NCBI GenBank assembly: GCA_963978545.1
Contig: OZ021729.1
Coordinates: 13,406,001-13,470,000, forward strand
Source of the DNA: Linyphia triangularis
Taxonomy: Eukaryota; Arthropoda; Arachnida; Araneae; Linyphiidae
Reading direction: 5' to 3'
Length of the DNA stretch: 64,000 nucleotides
How positions within the stretch are numbered: the first letter of the stretch is position 1; the number at the start of each line of letters is the position of its first letter. This document shows positions 24,163 through 36,613 of the stretch, in pieces. A model generated the notes under the pieces. The model did no database searches and was not told the DNA's origin. It saw only the letters and a program-made list of their open reading frames with translations. Both the position numbers and the translations under genes were made by a program.

Positions 24163-27100
24163 TTTTTATAGACTGTAGCGAAATGCTTATTGATTATGAA
24201 CATATTGGTCTGTAGGGGGGAAAATGACCGAAATTGTTCAAAAATAGACTTTCAATCAGTTGAACTAAACCCGATAACCATATAAGTCATACCTCCAAAT
24301 AGCGAGCTTTCTTATTTTGTTTTCGTCACTGATGACGTAGAGAAGTTAAATCTTCTGTACCCTTCCTCATTAAAAATTAGAGAGCAGTTAAATTTTGAAA
24401 GTTATGACATATTTGGCTATTGAATTTAGTTCAATTCAAAGTCAATTTCCTAAAAGTGTCTGCCATTTTTCTGCCTTCAGACCAGTATATTCATAATCTA
24501 TTAGCATTTCTCTACATCTTATTAAGCATTAAGAATGATGTTTGATAGGCACAAAAACTTGAATAAGCTTTTTTGACAGGATGAGCTTTAGTGTTAGCAA
24601 TTGAAACATAGTTTTATGATGTTTTTTATTAATTTATGTGGTTCCATTTGTTGGTTTTTTATTTTTGGATTATAATTTTAATTGACATTAAATTATTAAA
24701 TGCTTTACTATGTCTGATAAAAATTGTATGAGTTTTGTAGTAATATTTCGGCAGGCTGTGTTTAGGAAAATATTGATAAGGTTATAGAGATTAAAAAGGC
24801 ACCGAAGAAACGAAATTGTAATTTTTTATTTTAAATTTGTTTAAGTTTTTAAAAAAAAGAAACATTTTAAAATTTACCGTGCTTATCTGATAAAGAAATT
24901 CTTTCTTCGAAGGTAATTATTTCTCTCCTGTCTTTTGGATGTTATATTGAATGCACAAATGGTGTTTTATACCACTCAGAATTTTGAGTTGACAATAATT
25001 TCAATTTATTTTGCATTTGCCTTGCCCATTGCGATTTGCTCCGCATAGGAAGACAATTTTAAGCATAAGGAATGAACAACTTAACTCCAAGCATTACTTA
25101 GTTTTGTCTGTGAGTATGATTAAGCAATTTGTATTGAAATCTCATAATCATCCAAGTGGTATAATCATAGTCAACAGTTAGAGTTCTGAATTCCAACTAG
25201 CAAATGGAGGATTTTCCCCTCTTTTTTCTCTTTTGGACTAAGAGAAGTTAAAAACGAATTTTAAAGTACAGAAATAGAAAGTAAACCCCGATGTTAAATA
25301 AACTTATCATCTCAAAGCTTAATATCGAATATCAATGAAAAAAAAAAAAAGAAGTTTAAACATAAATTAGTTTATGTTTTCTTTGTTATGGCATTACCAC
25401 TGCTGTTAATTTCCGGCTACACTAAACACTACCAACTAACATTACAAATATCAAATCCGCTACCTGCAAAACACTCGAAAACCAAAATAACACACCACGA
25501 TCTAAAAACTGAGTGCGAAAAATATATTGGGGGAGGAGGTTTTTGTTTGCTGTGGGTTTTGTACAAACAGGAAGCAGTGAGCCGTGAAAATCCCCCCCTT
25601 CCCCCAAAAGGGGTTGTGAGAAGGTGTATATAAACAGTACTTATAACGGAAACGGAAGTATCAATGACTTTTATGTCTAGTGTCGGCACTTGAAACGTAC
25701 ACCCTACGGCAGGTGGTTTATATACTGAAGGGAATGTAAAGTGATTTTTCTGCAAAAGAATAACGTAATCGACTGAAAATGTTATTACGTTGTATGTCCA
25801 TTCCTTCTGGGTTTTCGACTTACAGTTATTGATATTCTATTTGCTGTTGTAACCACAAATCTAAATGTATTTTGACTAAGAATTTGTGTTTGGAAATTTT
25901 GATTATCTTCCAGATTTTCTTGCTTCAGTCTGTATGTGATTCAGTGTTAAAATATGTTTAGCAAACATTTTCTTGAAATTGAAGATAGAACTTTTTCGTT
26001 TGTTCATAAATGAATTACCAGCTGTTATTGATCAGTTTGGGACAGTTTTAGATATAGGTAGCAAATGAGTATTGCTTTTGTTTAAAATTGTTGTTTTTGT
26101 TTGTGTTTGAAAATATTTTACTTTATTTCCTTTGTTTTCAACAAACTTTGTATGTGAGTGGACTACAAAAAGTGTAATATTTCACAAAATTTCGAAGTGT
26201 TGCCTCTGACTTTGGATTGTTTCCTGAAAGTTGCTAAGGCCACCGCATTAACTCAATTAACTTAATAAGGGCTAAAAGTATGACAGGTGTATGAATGCAT
26301 CAAAAATATACTTTTGATAAACTTATAGCTCTTTGAATTTTTAATTTAGTATTTTTATCTTATTGTAACGTTTTCTTCATCAGTAAAAAAATTATATATA
26401 TATTTATCATTAAGCCAGAGTAATTTTCAGAAGTTAATTTCTGGACGCTGTTCTTTTTTTTGTGAATATCAGTTTTTCTTTTTTATACTAAATCTAAAAT
26501 TAATTCAATTATAAACCAATTTTAAAAATAAGACCGTCGCTTTTCTGACGAATAGTTTATATACAATTGCACTTCGCGTTATTTGTTTGAAAACTAAAGG
26601 GGGAAAAAGGGAAGTTATGATAGTGTGCATTAGATGGCAACACTATAGAAAAGGGGGGGGGGGGGACACAATTTAAGCACGCTGAAGAAACTTAAGGAAT
26701 CTCATATATTTCAGCAACAGAATACAGTATTTAACTTTGATAAGCTTCCAAAAAAGTAATTCCTCTGTGTCATTTTTTGCGCAAGCTGGGCAAATCAGAC
26801 TTAAGAAAAAATTTCTCTCAGACCATCCACTGTCATTTCTTTCTTTGGTTCCTTTTTCCTTACCCATCTCCACCCAAAACTGAAACATTAAAAATCATTT
26901 CGCTCATCTCGACTGGAAATCGGAAAGATTACTAGACAATTCCCACCGTCGCTATTCTTTATGGAAGATTGTTTTCTTTCCTTGTATATTGCCGATCAAA
27001 ATTCGCAGTCGCGACAAGTATGGAACAAGATCCCAGCGGGTATTTGGCGCCGCCATGACAGATATCGGCGCACCCGTCTTCTGTCTCCAGGGGAAAATAT

Positions 27101-27639
27101 CACAAGGAATGAAATCTAAAAAGTCGGCCGACTCCGGGCTGTCTTGTTGTTGGTGTGAGCAGTTCTTATAAAAGACAAATGGTCGCGGAAGAATATATAT
27201 ATATATATAAAAAAAAAAAAAAATAAAAAAAAAAAATGATCGATGTGATGGGTCAAGTCGCTTGATTTTATCGGCTTGTTTCACTTTATTTGTTTCGTCT
27301 CGTGTTAAATAGTTTTTCGCCAATTGAAATGTTTGTAAAACAATCGTAGGTTGGTAGAGACATGGTACATTCGGCGTGGTGAGTTGGTACATTCGGATTG
27401 TTAGGCTGTCCCCATCGAAATAATTTAGTTTTAACATCTATTTAACACGCGAAAGTGCGCGCTGGTGTTATTACGACCGGAGTCTATTGGACCCAACACG
27501 CGTTCTTGCGGGTTAATACAGACATGATTGTAATGGGAAAAGATTAATCCATAAAAACAAAGTTTTTATTACAAATATTTTATATGAACTGCCAACATTT
27601 ATGTACAAATGCAACTTATTAAGCAATTAAATACAGGTT
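24163..27639. other. non-coding stretch
   Basis: I see no supportable gene. GC-richer patches occur at about 25540-25640 and 26830-27180; the second includes TTTGGCGCCGCCATG. A G13 tract lies at 26653-26665 and an AT microsatellite running into A-rich sequence at 27194-27236. The open frame covering 26952-27437 on the minus strand is dominated by the translated homopolymer and is not accepted. Confidence 0.45.
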
Positions 27640-27925
27640 TGAATAAGTCTTCGGGTATGAACGTGTGAAAAAATGATTTTTTAGTGACAGCATCCAAAAC
27701 TTTATAGAATGCAGTACCATCGATAACGAATCTATCTGCCAAATTGCAGACCGATTGGATGACCGCAAGGGGAGAAAGTAATCATCCGAAGCGACAATAG
27801 AAGCGTGTGTAAAATGGGCATTTTATTAACAGCCCACACAATTTCATAAAATGAATTGTTATCGTCATCCTGTCTATCTGTCAAGTTTCAACTCAATTAG
27901 ATGACGAGAAGTGTGTTAACTACTC
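27640..27925 (-). repeat. dispersed repeat family 'GCCGTCATCCAA', copy 3 (two tandem units)
   Basis: On the minus strand two units follow each other about 142 bp apart. One has GTCATCTAATTGAG then AAACTTGACAGATAG, the other TTGCGGTCATCCAATCGG then AATTTGGCAGATAG. Both match the copy at 2505. The tandem period near 140 bp resembles central repeats of Helitron-type elements, but no termini were found here. Confidence 0.6.
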
Positions 27926-28589
27926 TTCGATCGAGTTGCCTGGCCCAATAAATAAATATTGCCTGGCAAGCAAAATCGGAGTTAATATAAAGGATTTTAA
28001 AAGAATTGGTGGCATATTTTTGAAATATCTGAGTAGATATGATACTGTTGATATGTTTCTTTCCCATGTTCATACGTTTCTTCTAATTTCTAACCAGTAT
28101 AATTAATTTTTTTTTTAATTGGTAATGTACACTAAAATGTCTTTGCTTTCATTGCAGATATTCAAAATAGAAGAAATTTTGCTTAACTTTTTTTCTTTTT
28201 TCTTTTTGCGCTAGTTTAACTGTGATATGCGATTATAAACTTTAAATGTTCAGAAATTTGAATCTTTTTATGTATTCAAAATTAAAACAAGCTACGCAAT
28301 CTTAAGTATAAAGATTTATTATTCCTTTCAGATCATTTTCAAATTCTAAGAGCATTAGTATTATCATTTAGTAAACATTATCTTGTCTGTAACGTATTTA
28401 ATAGACAGTTAATGTTAGCTGAATGTTGAAAGCATCATCTAATGACTGAAAAATGATGGCGGTAAGCAAAGCAAAGAAACAACAAACATTAGAAGCAGCA
28501 ACTCTCTCAAAAGCATTTATAATTTTATGCAAAACTCAACAAGATAACAACCGATACACAATCCCTTCCAAACACGGTTAACCACCTTA
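27926..28589. other. non-coding AT-rich spacer
   Basis: Plain AT-rich DNA; no gene, repeat or structured element was recognised. Confidence 0.5.
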
Positions 28590-29019
28590 TTTGTCGAAAA
28601 AGGACCACCGCCTCCAGAAACTTTGTAACCACAACCTGTGGCCGAAAAACGTTGCAACAAGCATTCGACACAAGAAACAAAAGCCAGTTTCTTTCTTCAC
28701 GTTGCCACCGATTAGGACGTTATTATTTTATTTACTTCATTCGGTGCCACAGAGGGTTAAAGGAGAGCAGCACGGCGCCAGACCCATAGGTGTGCGCCCG
28801 GGAGGTTTTGAACTCCGTTTCACCTGTTCCGATGGAACAGGATTGTGGTTTGGGACACCCACTTGGTCATGCCGAGCACGTATTTCTCGGTAAACAGGTG
28901 TCAGCATCTATTTGGCCCGGTGGAACATCCATCGGAATTAACACGTCGAATTTAATTGGGGATGGATTCTTGGACGGAGAACCGTTTTCGTGTTTCTTTT
29001 GGGAATACCTTTCTTACGA
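28590..29019. other. GC-richer island, candidate regulatory region
   Basis: This 430-bp block is clearly GC-richer than its surroundings. It contains CACCTG and CAGGTG E-boxes (about 28820 and 28898) and a GGTTTTGAACTCC word that loosely resembles a Pol III B-box. Overlapping plus-strand frames exist but show no recognisable domain, signal peptide or consistent splice signals. It lies about 3.2 kb downstream of the net stop codon. An enhancer or an unrecognised exon are both possible. Confidence 0.35.
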
Positions 29020-29300
29020 GTTGGAATGAAATTTCTACAAGGTGGGTAATAATAACAAAATCTAGCGGGGGAAAAAAATCGTGGATTTCCTAATATAATC
29101 TCTTTTGACATTTCGGATCAATTAACTTGTAGTTGGGTTAATATTCTGCAAATAAGTATTTTTCTCCGGAATGGTTGGATGAAATTTCCTCAAGGTGGGC
29201 GATAACAAAATTTAGCAAAAAGATTCATGATCTTTCTAACACCATAGACCTGGCTGTTTCGGATAAATTTCCATTCGGCTAAGGTAATATCCTGTAAATC
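29020..29300 (+). repeat. ~150-bp tandem duplication (two diverged copies)
   Basis: GAATGAAATTTCTACAAGG (about 29025) and GGATGAAATTTCCTCAAGG (about 29176) start two copies that share AACAAAATYTAGC, TTTCGGAT and GGTTAATATTCTG-like words in the same order. Confidence 0.65.
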
Positions 29301-32238
29301 AAAATATAATTGCGCAAAAAAGTTTGGATCACGCTGATCCTAGTATTAACAATAGAGAACACAAATTTTTGGTGAATTTCAAAAAATTCTTTAACTTTTT
29401 TTCGGTTATTTCTTCAGGACAAAAACTTCATGAGTACTCCTCGATGTTTAACTTTTATTGAGAATATCACCACTCTTGTAGGATTCTGATATTGTGCTTT
29501 GGATGGAAAAGAAGTAGTGTTTTACAAATTTTTTATTGTGAATCATGCTAAGTAGTACTTGGGACTTTGATCTACAAAATAAAAGTTCATGCAGCAAATT
29601 CTTATTGTTATTCGTTAATTCATGGTTGTATCACTAACCTCTCACTGTAAGTTCAAGATAGATCATAAGGGATTTTTGAAGTGCAAGATGAAGTAGCCAA
29701 TTGAACTGTCATCGTATTTCCCTCATCTAATGCTGTGCAATAGGTTGCTCTTGGTTATCAAGAGAAGTTAACTAGTTTGAGGAATAGTTGTTAATACTGA
29801 TCTCTATGGGGATTGTTGGGGCTATTTCTGCTTGAAACTAATAGCCAAGCATGTATTATTCAGAAGTTGCTACTCAATATCAGTGAATGGTATTCGTCTT
29901 GACCAGCTCAAACGGAATTCATTAATTTTAAAATACTTTATTTGAAATTTATCTATGTATCGCAAAAGAATAAGTGGAATTCTTTTTAAAACGGATTTAG
30001 ATGAAAAGGCATTTCGTATTCTCTGAAGAATCTATAATCACGCTGGTGTTTATTTTCTGTACATCGTCTTACAATTTTATTTCAACTAGCAATTTTTAAA
30101 GAATGGTAAGATTAAAATTCTAGCAATGGAAAATTATTTCCTATTTTTGTTAGACTAAATATCTCTCAGCCAAAGTAAGTTTTTAAAAAACAAACACATT
30201 CATTTTTGATGTGATAATGTGACAATTTCACACTAAAGCAAAGCGTTTCGCATCATTTTCTCATCTTCTAACGCTTGTATTCTCAAAATGAAACAATGGG
30301 CATCGAATGAATTCGATTGCATTCATGTGTTACCTTAAGTTGGATATTTTTTCATTTAATATTTTATAAACTAGATTTTTTTGAATTTTAAAGAGTAAAA
30401 TGTTTTAAACAGGGTATATTTAAAGAGTAAATAAAAGAGAGTAATAAACAAATTTGATCATAATTGTTTTACTTAAACCACTTCGCTAACTTTTGGAAGC
30501 GTGAATGCGGGATCAAGTTATTTCGTTTTCAATTTGGACTGAAATTATTCTTTTCCTGTTGAAAATGGGTTTTGAACAAGTAATATTTACTCATTTGATA
30601 CAGTTTGACATAAGCTTTAAATAATTTTCTATCCCAATATAATAAACACAGATTTTTCAATTATTTTACAAAGAACAAATAAACGTTTTTTTACTCCTAT
30701 CTAGTTACTTAGTTGCAAAACAAAATTGTTTTCTTTGACAGTATAACCATTCCGCTTCAGTGAAAGTAGATAACACAATTGTAAAACACCAAATATCGTC
30801 AGAGCAGGAGAAATTTAAATCGAATGCAGAGTACAAGTGTTCTAACATTTTTTCAGAAAAATTATTGTAAAACATTGCTGATGTTAAATTTCAGTAGAAC
30901 GTTGAATTGTAGTAGAGAAAAGAAGCAAAGGAAGACACAATTAATATAGAGAACAGGCATATAATTATCAAATGTACATTTACTTTTACTCTTTGACAAA
31001 AATTTGGCTGTTCTATTAAATGGAATTCTAAAAAAATTGGAATTTCTTTCGTCAATAGAAAGGAATTTGGTTTTTGAAGTTTTACCAATGAAATGAAATC
31101 AATCAAACAATTATATTTAAGAAAAATCAAGAAATAAATTAGGCGAGTGATAAATGTTTTGTATTCTTAAGATTATAATAATGAATGACTCTTAAAACAT
31201 ATATTTTTTTTAATATTGCATAGTACAATTCTTCTGAACAAACTTATGAAGTGATATTTTTAGTATTACAATTCATTTTGCTAGAAGCATAATTTCAGAA
31301 TCCGAAATTTTTATTTTTTTTGTATCTTCTGTCTAAATAACTATGAACAGTTTTGTCAACTCTTGCAAGAGCTCGTTTTTATGCTCTTGGGAGTGAGAAA
31401 ATCACGTCACTTGTCAAGTTAGTTTCCTATTTATCCTAGTCGTGAAGTTTCCAGAAAAAAAACCCCGTCTTCTCCCCTCTATTTGTCTCCCAAAATCTCC
31501 CTCTTTTCAGATTCACTTTTTCTTGCAAGTGGGTGTTGTCTCGTAAACTTCCTCCCAACCTACAAACAGGATCGTTTTTCACGGCGTTATCTGTTCTGAA
31601 AGGCAGCTGAGTTTTTCTCACTAAAGGATAGCGTATTTTGCATTGGATGGAGGCTGAGCACAATTATGGGGATTTAGTTAATTTAAAGTATTAGATTCAG
31701 TTGTATAAATGATGAATAATCTTAATTAATTTGGAATATTTATCCTAATTTTTATAAAAAGTCATAAAGAGACAATTTGATCTTTTAGATTAACACTTTT
31801 ATAGATATGTATTTCGTGTTATTCTGTGTTGGATTAATCATCAGTAGTTTAATTATAAGGTTTAGTTTATTAATAAAAGTTTCTCTATATGTAATTGAAT
31901 AATTTTAAATCATAATTAAAACAACATTCTTTGGGAAATTTCCTCCAGAGTAATTTCCAATTATTTTAAAAGCAAATAAATGTAATGATAGTTACACTGG
32001 TGCAGATTTCTTATTCCTTCAATAGTTTGATTAGAAAATTGATTTAGAAGTATTTACTAGTATAGATTCTCTTCAATTATTGCTTACATTCATTGAAAAG
32101 GAAGATAAACAATAAACATTCAAAATACATAATATTTTGTGAGTGTTGTCTTTTTCTAAGTTATTTCGCTCTGTACATGATATTATATCTTATGTTATAG
32201 AGTTTACTTCGATAATTTGATTGTTAAAATGTAATTAA
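29301..32238. other. non-coding 3' flank of net
   Basis: Mostly AT-rich DNA. A GC-richer patch at about 31430-31680 holds, on the minus strand, a pyrimidine-rich AG (CTGCCTTTCAG, near 31610) that could serve as a splice acceptor for the donor at the net 3' end; this is only a possibility. A short minus-strand frame in the same patch has no recognisable domain. Confidence 0.4.
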
Positions 32239-33306
32239 TTAAAGAAACTGTCTCACCTTCGACGTTCTTCGTCTCGACTTGCCTTCAGCCTGAATAGTCC
32301 TAGTGCATTGTTCAACACACTCCTCCAGAGTGGGCTGCGGTTCTTGACTGTAATCTTTGTCACTGAGGCAAGCAAGAGCCACAATATATGCACTGGCAAT
32401 TCTCAAGATAGCGAGCTTTGAGAGCTTCTGGTTGTGGGCATAGGCCGGCACTGCCCTCCTCAGATTCTCAAAGGCAGCGCTGATGGTATGGACTCTGGTT
32501 CTTTCTCTGGCATTGGCTTCGATTCTCCGCTGCCTGCTCATGCCTTTGTAATTCCTCGGTCTTCCCACCGAGCGACTAGTCCTGCTAGAAGACCCACCGA
32601 CGTCGTCTTGACCATCGGCCTCGGAGTCGAATTCACTGGGTTGGACAACAGGCGGCACAAAAGTCTGACCGGACAGGGATGAAGATGGCGTGATCAGAGA
32701 AGATGAGCCAGCAGCACTCGGTAAATGAGAGTAATCTTTTGTTGATGGGTGAGTGAGAATGGCTGAGGTGGAACCTGCATCGTGTTTGCGTATCACAGAC
32801 TGTCTGAAAGTTGGCGAGATGGTCTCTTGCTTGACTACTGGAGGGTCCTTCTCGACTTTGGGCTTGCGCCACTGTCGTGGTCTTTTCTTTTTGTCTTCAG
32901 GTCTCTTCGTCAGATTCGTTGTGGGTACTGGTGGGGGTAGTGGTGGCTCAATTTGACAACCGCTGTCCCCACTGCTCGGCCTCTCTCTTTCGACAACTTC
33001 GAAAACGTCGTCCACTTCGTCGTTGTCTTCTTCGTCAGTGTCCCATCGGAAACGTTTCATCAAGAGAACGTCCTTGCGTTTCTTGGGTTCTGAAGACTTC
33101 CTCTTGTTGCGTTTGCTGCTAGATGATTCGATGGCCATGTCCGGCTCATGCGTGAACTTCAAGAATCGTTCGTGTGGTTTCTTGCATTGGGGTTTGACGT
33201 CCACGCCGCTGTCGTCACTGAACGCATCCGTTTCTTGGAGATCGGTTGCAGTGGTGGCCGTCGATGTGGAAGGACTAGTAGATGAGCAAGGCGGGGAGCT
33301 GGCCAT
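32239..33306 (-). CDS. net: Net/ATOH8-family bHLH transcription factor
   Basis: This encodes a nuclear bHLH regulator of the Atonal superfamily, orthologous to Drosophila net and vertebrate ATOH8. The 355-residue product has a serine/threonine-rich N-terminus, a basic bipartite nuclear signal (about 65-78, KRNKRK...PKKRK), an acidic stretch (89-108), proline-rich linkers and a VKQE sumoylation-type site near 158-161. The bHLH spans about 260-315: RRIEANARERTRVHTIS basic region, helix 1 AAFENLRR, loop AVPAYAHNQ, helix 2 KLSKLAILRIASAYIVAL. The family-specific tail DYS...ECVEQCTRTIQAEGK follows. The start is the first in-frame ATG after an in-frame TGA (33340-33342), with A at -3 and G at +4. 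The family binds E-boxes as a heterodimer with E proteins and acts in development (known for relatives). Human ATOH8 is 321 residues. The 3' end may instead be spliced after codon 350. Confidence 0.93.
   Translation of the reverse strand: MASSPPCSSTSPSTSTATTATDLQETDAFSDDSGVDVKPQCKKPHERFLKFTHEPDMAIESSSSKRNKRKSSEPKKRKDVLLMKRFRWDTDEEDNDEVDDVFEVVERERPSSGDSGCQIEPPLPPPVPTTNLTKRPEDKKKRPRQWRKPKVEKDPPVVKQETISPTFRQSVIRKHDAGSTSAILTHPSTKDYSHLPSAAGSSSLITPSSSLSGQTFVPPVVQPSEFDSEADGQDDVGGSSSRTSRSVGRPRNYKGMSRQRRIEANARERTRVHTISAAFENLRRAVPAYAHNQKLSKLAILRIASAYIVALACLSDKDYSQEPQPTLEECVEQCTRTIQAEGKSRRRTSKVRQFL
32251..32259 (-). other. strong 5' splice donor at the net 3' end
   Basis: On the minus strand the coding sequence reads AAG|GTGAGA immediately after codon 350, eight of nine consensus donor bases, in phase 0. 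Without splicing the frame adds only VRQFL and stops. With splicing a downstream exon, not identified here, would replace these five residues. Known ATOH8/Net proteins end soon after the QAEGK-basic motif, so only a very short terminal exon would be expected. Confidence 0.55.
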
Positions 33307-33339
33307 TGTTTTTCTGACCTCACTAAAAACTCTCACAAT

Positions 33340-33375
33340 TCAACAAACAAAACTACTCTCCGAATAACTGGACAT
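33340..33375 (-). promoter_or_regulatory. 11-codon upstream ORF in the net leader
   Basis: ATG at 33375 opens an 11-codon frame that ends at the TGA (33342-33340) upstream of and in the same frame as the net start, 33 nt before it. If the leader includes this region, it could reduce or tune net translation. This needs the mRNA 5' end to be confirmed. Confidence 0.45.
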
Positions 33376-33396
33376 TCCACTTCGCAGATATAGAAG

Positions 33397-33415
33397 GCCT
33401 GCAAAGACAAAACTG
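33397..33415 (-). other. candidate 3' splice acceptor in the net leader
   Basis: Minus-strand TTTTGTCTTTGCAG|GCC is a good pyrimidine tract followed by CAG|G, about 95 nt before the start codon. A 5'-UTR intron ending here is plausible. An arthropod-initiator-like TCAGTT lies about 25 nt further upstream (33430-33425) and is the competing explanation, with transcription starting there. Confidence 0.35.
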
Positions 33416-33965
33416 GTCAACAATAACTGAGCAGAGAACACACGAGCTCGTTTCCCTTAAGTTTCTCAGTAAATGCATTCTATAATTTCTCCACTAAATT
33501 ATCATTTTTATTTGATGCACTCCATTTCGAAACCAAACTCAATCTGCGAAAGGAGAACCCTTCTGGTTTCATGTGCGTGCAATGGATCATAAAACTCTTT
33601 TTGAACAAAAAGAAGACGGCGCAGGCGTGTGATCGCAGGTGTACTTGATGCGCGCGAATTCAATTAGATCCCATTATTAGCACTGGATATCTCACGAGTC
33701 CCTTTGCGGCAGGGTCACTGCACAGTTTCGGAGCGTAGCATCTCGTTGAGCGGCCACCGCGAATTTCTCCGCCATCATGATCGAGAGGGGGAGGGTTACC
33801 ACAGCCTGCCCATTGTCGCCAAATGCCGGAATCCTCGTTGCGCCAAATAGATGGAAAAGTATTACTATTTTTTTTTTTTAATTCTCTCTTTGGAAGGTTG
33901 TTATCTGCGGTATTTATTGAATCTGGTTCAGGGGATTGGGAGGATTGGTAAAGGTGCTGCACTGA
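33416..33965 (-). promoter_or_regulatory. GC-richer region upstream of net, candidate promoter
   Basis: From about 33600 to 33850 the DNA is GC-richer and CpG-containing, with a CAGGTG E-box at about 33636 and palindromic GCGCGC-type words. No clear TATA box is placed relative to an initiator. Position directly upstream of net makes it the obvious promoter or proximal enhancer candidate, by inference. Confidence 0.45.
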
Positions 33966-35087
33966 GGATTAAAATGGTTTTGTTTACGTTTGGGAAAATG
34001 TATTAAGCATGCGAGAGTTAATGTGAATAAATGGCATTTTATGATAAGAAGTTAGAAAGTTGGTTGGATTTATATAAGTAGTCAGTGGTGAAGTTTTCAG
34101 CGTAGTATTCGACGGAATAGCTTTAATATCTTAAATTAATTACCGTAATATTGTTTAATCGGCAAGGATTTAAATGTGGTTGAGTTAGTTCCTTATTCTC
34201 CACTGTGTTATTATTATTATTTGAGGAAAATTTATGAAATGTAGTTTAAGGAATTGAATAAAAATATAAAAATGTGGTTTTGTTTAAAGACAATTTAAGA
34301 TTTCTTCAAGGAAAAATGAGCATGTATATGATAGTTTCGAATTAAGTAAATTTTTTAGATTTACGTAAAATGTGAGATATAATCTTTTCAGAAATATGTT
34401 TAGAAATATAACTAAATTGAGATTGGAAGAAAAATATGCCCATATAAATGGTTCTATAAACATTATTTCCATCCATACTATAAATTTGTAATCATTCATC
34501 ATTAAAGCTGTTATCATTCATCATTAAAACTGTTATCATTAAGCTGTCATCATATCAAATCAACACAAAAAAAGTGGCTATTTTCTGCCTAATTCCTTCA
34601 GAATTTAACGAAAGTTTGCTTGCATTATAGAAAAAAGAAAAAGTATCTAATATTGGGTTTGAATTGCATTTGGTTTCTGAAATATGGAGCTTCTAAAATT
34701 AGATAAAGGATAAATTTTCGAATTTGTTGCTCTATCAGTTTGTGCATAATTTTGTTCCTGATTATCATATAGCTTTGTTTTTAGTGTCCAAATAACATAA
34801 CCCATAAAAATAAAGATTTTAATATAAATCCTTTACATGTTATTGCATCTGTATTAGTTAATTATAAAATTGAATTTCCTTGCATTAATATTTTGTACAC
34901 AAGGTATTCTAATTACCACAATAGATAATTGGAGATAATTTTATTGAAACATATCTACTAAAATATATATCTTTTGACGCATCTACCAAGCTCAATTTAA
35001 AAACAATTCATTTTGAGGGATATGATTCATGTTAAACAATTACTAAATGTATTTTATTGTTATACTCCTTATTAAAAGAAATACAAA

Positions 35088-35118
<31 letters not shown>

Positions 35119-36613
35119 TACAGAATAATATGAGTTCATTACAGTAACAAGTTTAAGAACAATTTATTTAAAAAAAGCCTACAGAATATCATAAGTTTTG
35201 ATGATGATTATGATTTTATTACCTTAATTTGTAAACTTTTCCGAATATTTGAGTAATGTGATGTTATTGTATCGTACAATTAGTCTACCACAATCTTCCA
35301 AATAGTTTAAAATATACTTTTTACAAAAAATATGCAGGTTTTCAATCCATATATTTTTTAAATAATGTTGTATATCTATTCAATAAAAAAACCTACATCG
35401 AATAGTAACAAACATAAAAAATAACATTAAATAACACTCAAAATATCAAAATAACCTTATTAATCCGATTACTGTTTCCAAGAGAACACTGTTCTTTTTT
35501 TCACCATATAAATATGACAAAACAAAACATAATTCGATGGAAAAATTGCAATTATTTTTTAAAGCTCCCACAAAAAATAAACTTACCTATTCTACCTAAA
35601 TATAAAGACTATGTACTGTTATATAATTTTTAAAGATTTTAGTAAGGACCATGAAGATATTTTTTAACAAAAGATTTTTATCTCTTCCCTTTCACAAGCT
35701 TGCAAGTAGGATAAATGTTAATCCATAATAAATTCAAAGATTTATTTCTAAAATATCGGGTTCATCTTTATCTCCTTAGTTCGTATAACTTTAAACTAGT
35801 TACATTCATACATTTATTAATTTTTATACAAATACGACAATTCTAGTAAGTGTAAAGTTATTTTGATCAGTTTTTAAAATTAGTTTAAATTTCTATTTAA
35901 CAGAGGGAATATAGCTCTGAATAATTTTTATTAAAAAAAACCCGCGTGTGTCATCATTAAAAATCGAGGAATTATATTTCCATTAATCTTAATTAATTCT
36001 CAATTAAGTGCCACCAACTTCAATAGAATTTTTCTCGGAAGTTAAGAGAAACTGAAAGTAAATAATTTTAAGAAAGAAGTACATATTAAGACTTTTAATC
36101 GAAAATGCATTAATTCATTAATGATCGGTGCGCGAACTTTACTTTAAAGAACGGAAGTAATTTCTTAAAGATATTTTAGATGAAACTTTAGAAAAATACT
36201 TTTGCACAAATTTTCAACTTTCATTATAGTTCTTTGTATTTATTCAAGATACTTTTTTTTTTATGTTACTCTATATTTTTAAAGAATTAATTTTTCTAAT
36301 TTAATAAAATTTTAAAGACAATTTGTCATTGTTTTAATGGATATACAGTCAAGATATTGAGCAGTTTTCTATATATTAATACAATTCTAATTCAGTTTTC
36401 TAAATTCTACCTTCTAAATTTGTAACTGCAGCTCTTACAATTATTATCGGTTTAAAAGTCTATATTTAAATATATTAAAATAAATATCAAAGAATTCATC
36501 TAAATATTTCAAACTTCATCGATTTTAATTTCCATTATTTAATGGTTCAGCATAATTTGACTTCAAAGTCGATCTGGATGCGATATTATTGAAATTGAAA
36601 TATGCAATGGATA
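33966..36613. other. non-coding AT-rich stretch
   Basis: Very AT-rich and largely featureless. It contains an A29 tract at 35085-35113. No gene or repeat was recognised. Confidence 0.5.

Noticed and set aside
26952..27437. 161-codon minus-strand open frame
   Set aside because: It is dominated by translated AT/A-rich simple sequence, with no domain or splice context.
33304..33336. A longer net N-terminus starting at GTG 33336
   Set aside because: It would need a non-ATG start; the ATG at 33306 has a strong start context and follows an in-frame stop.
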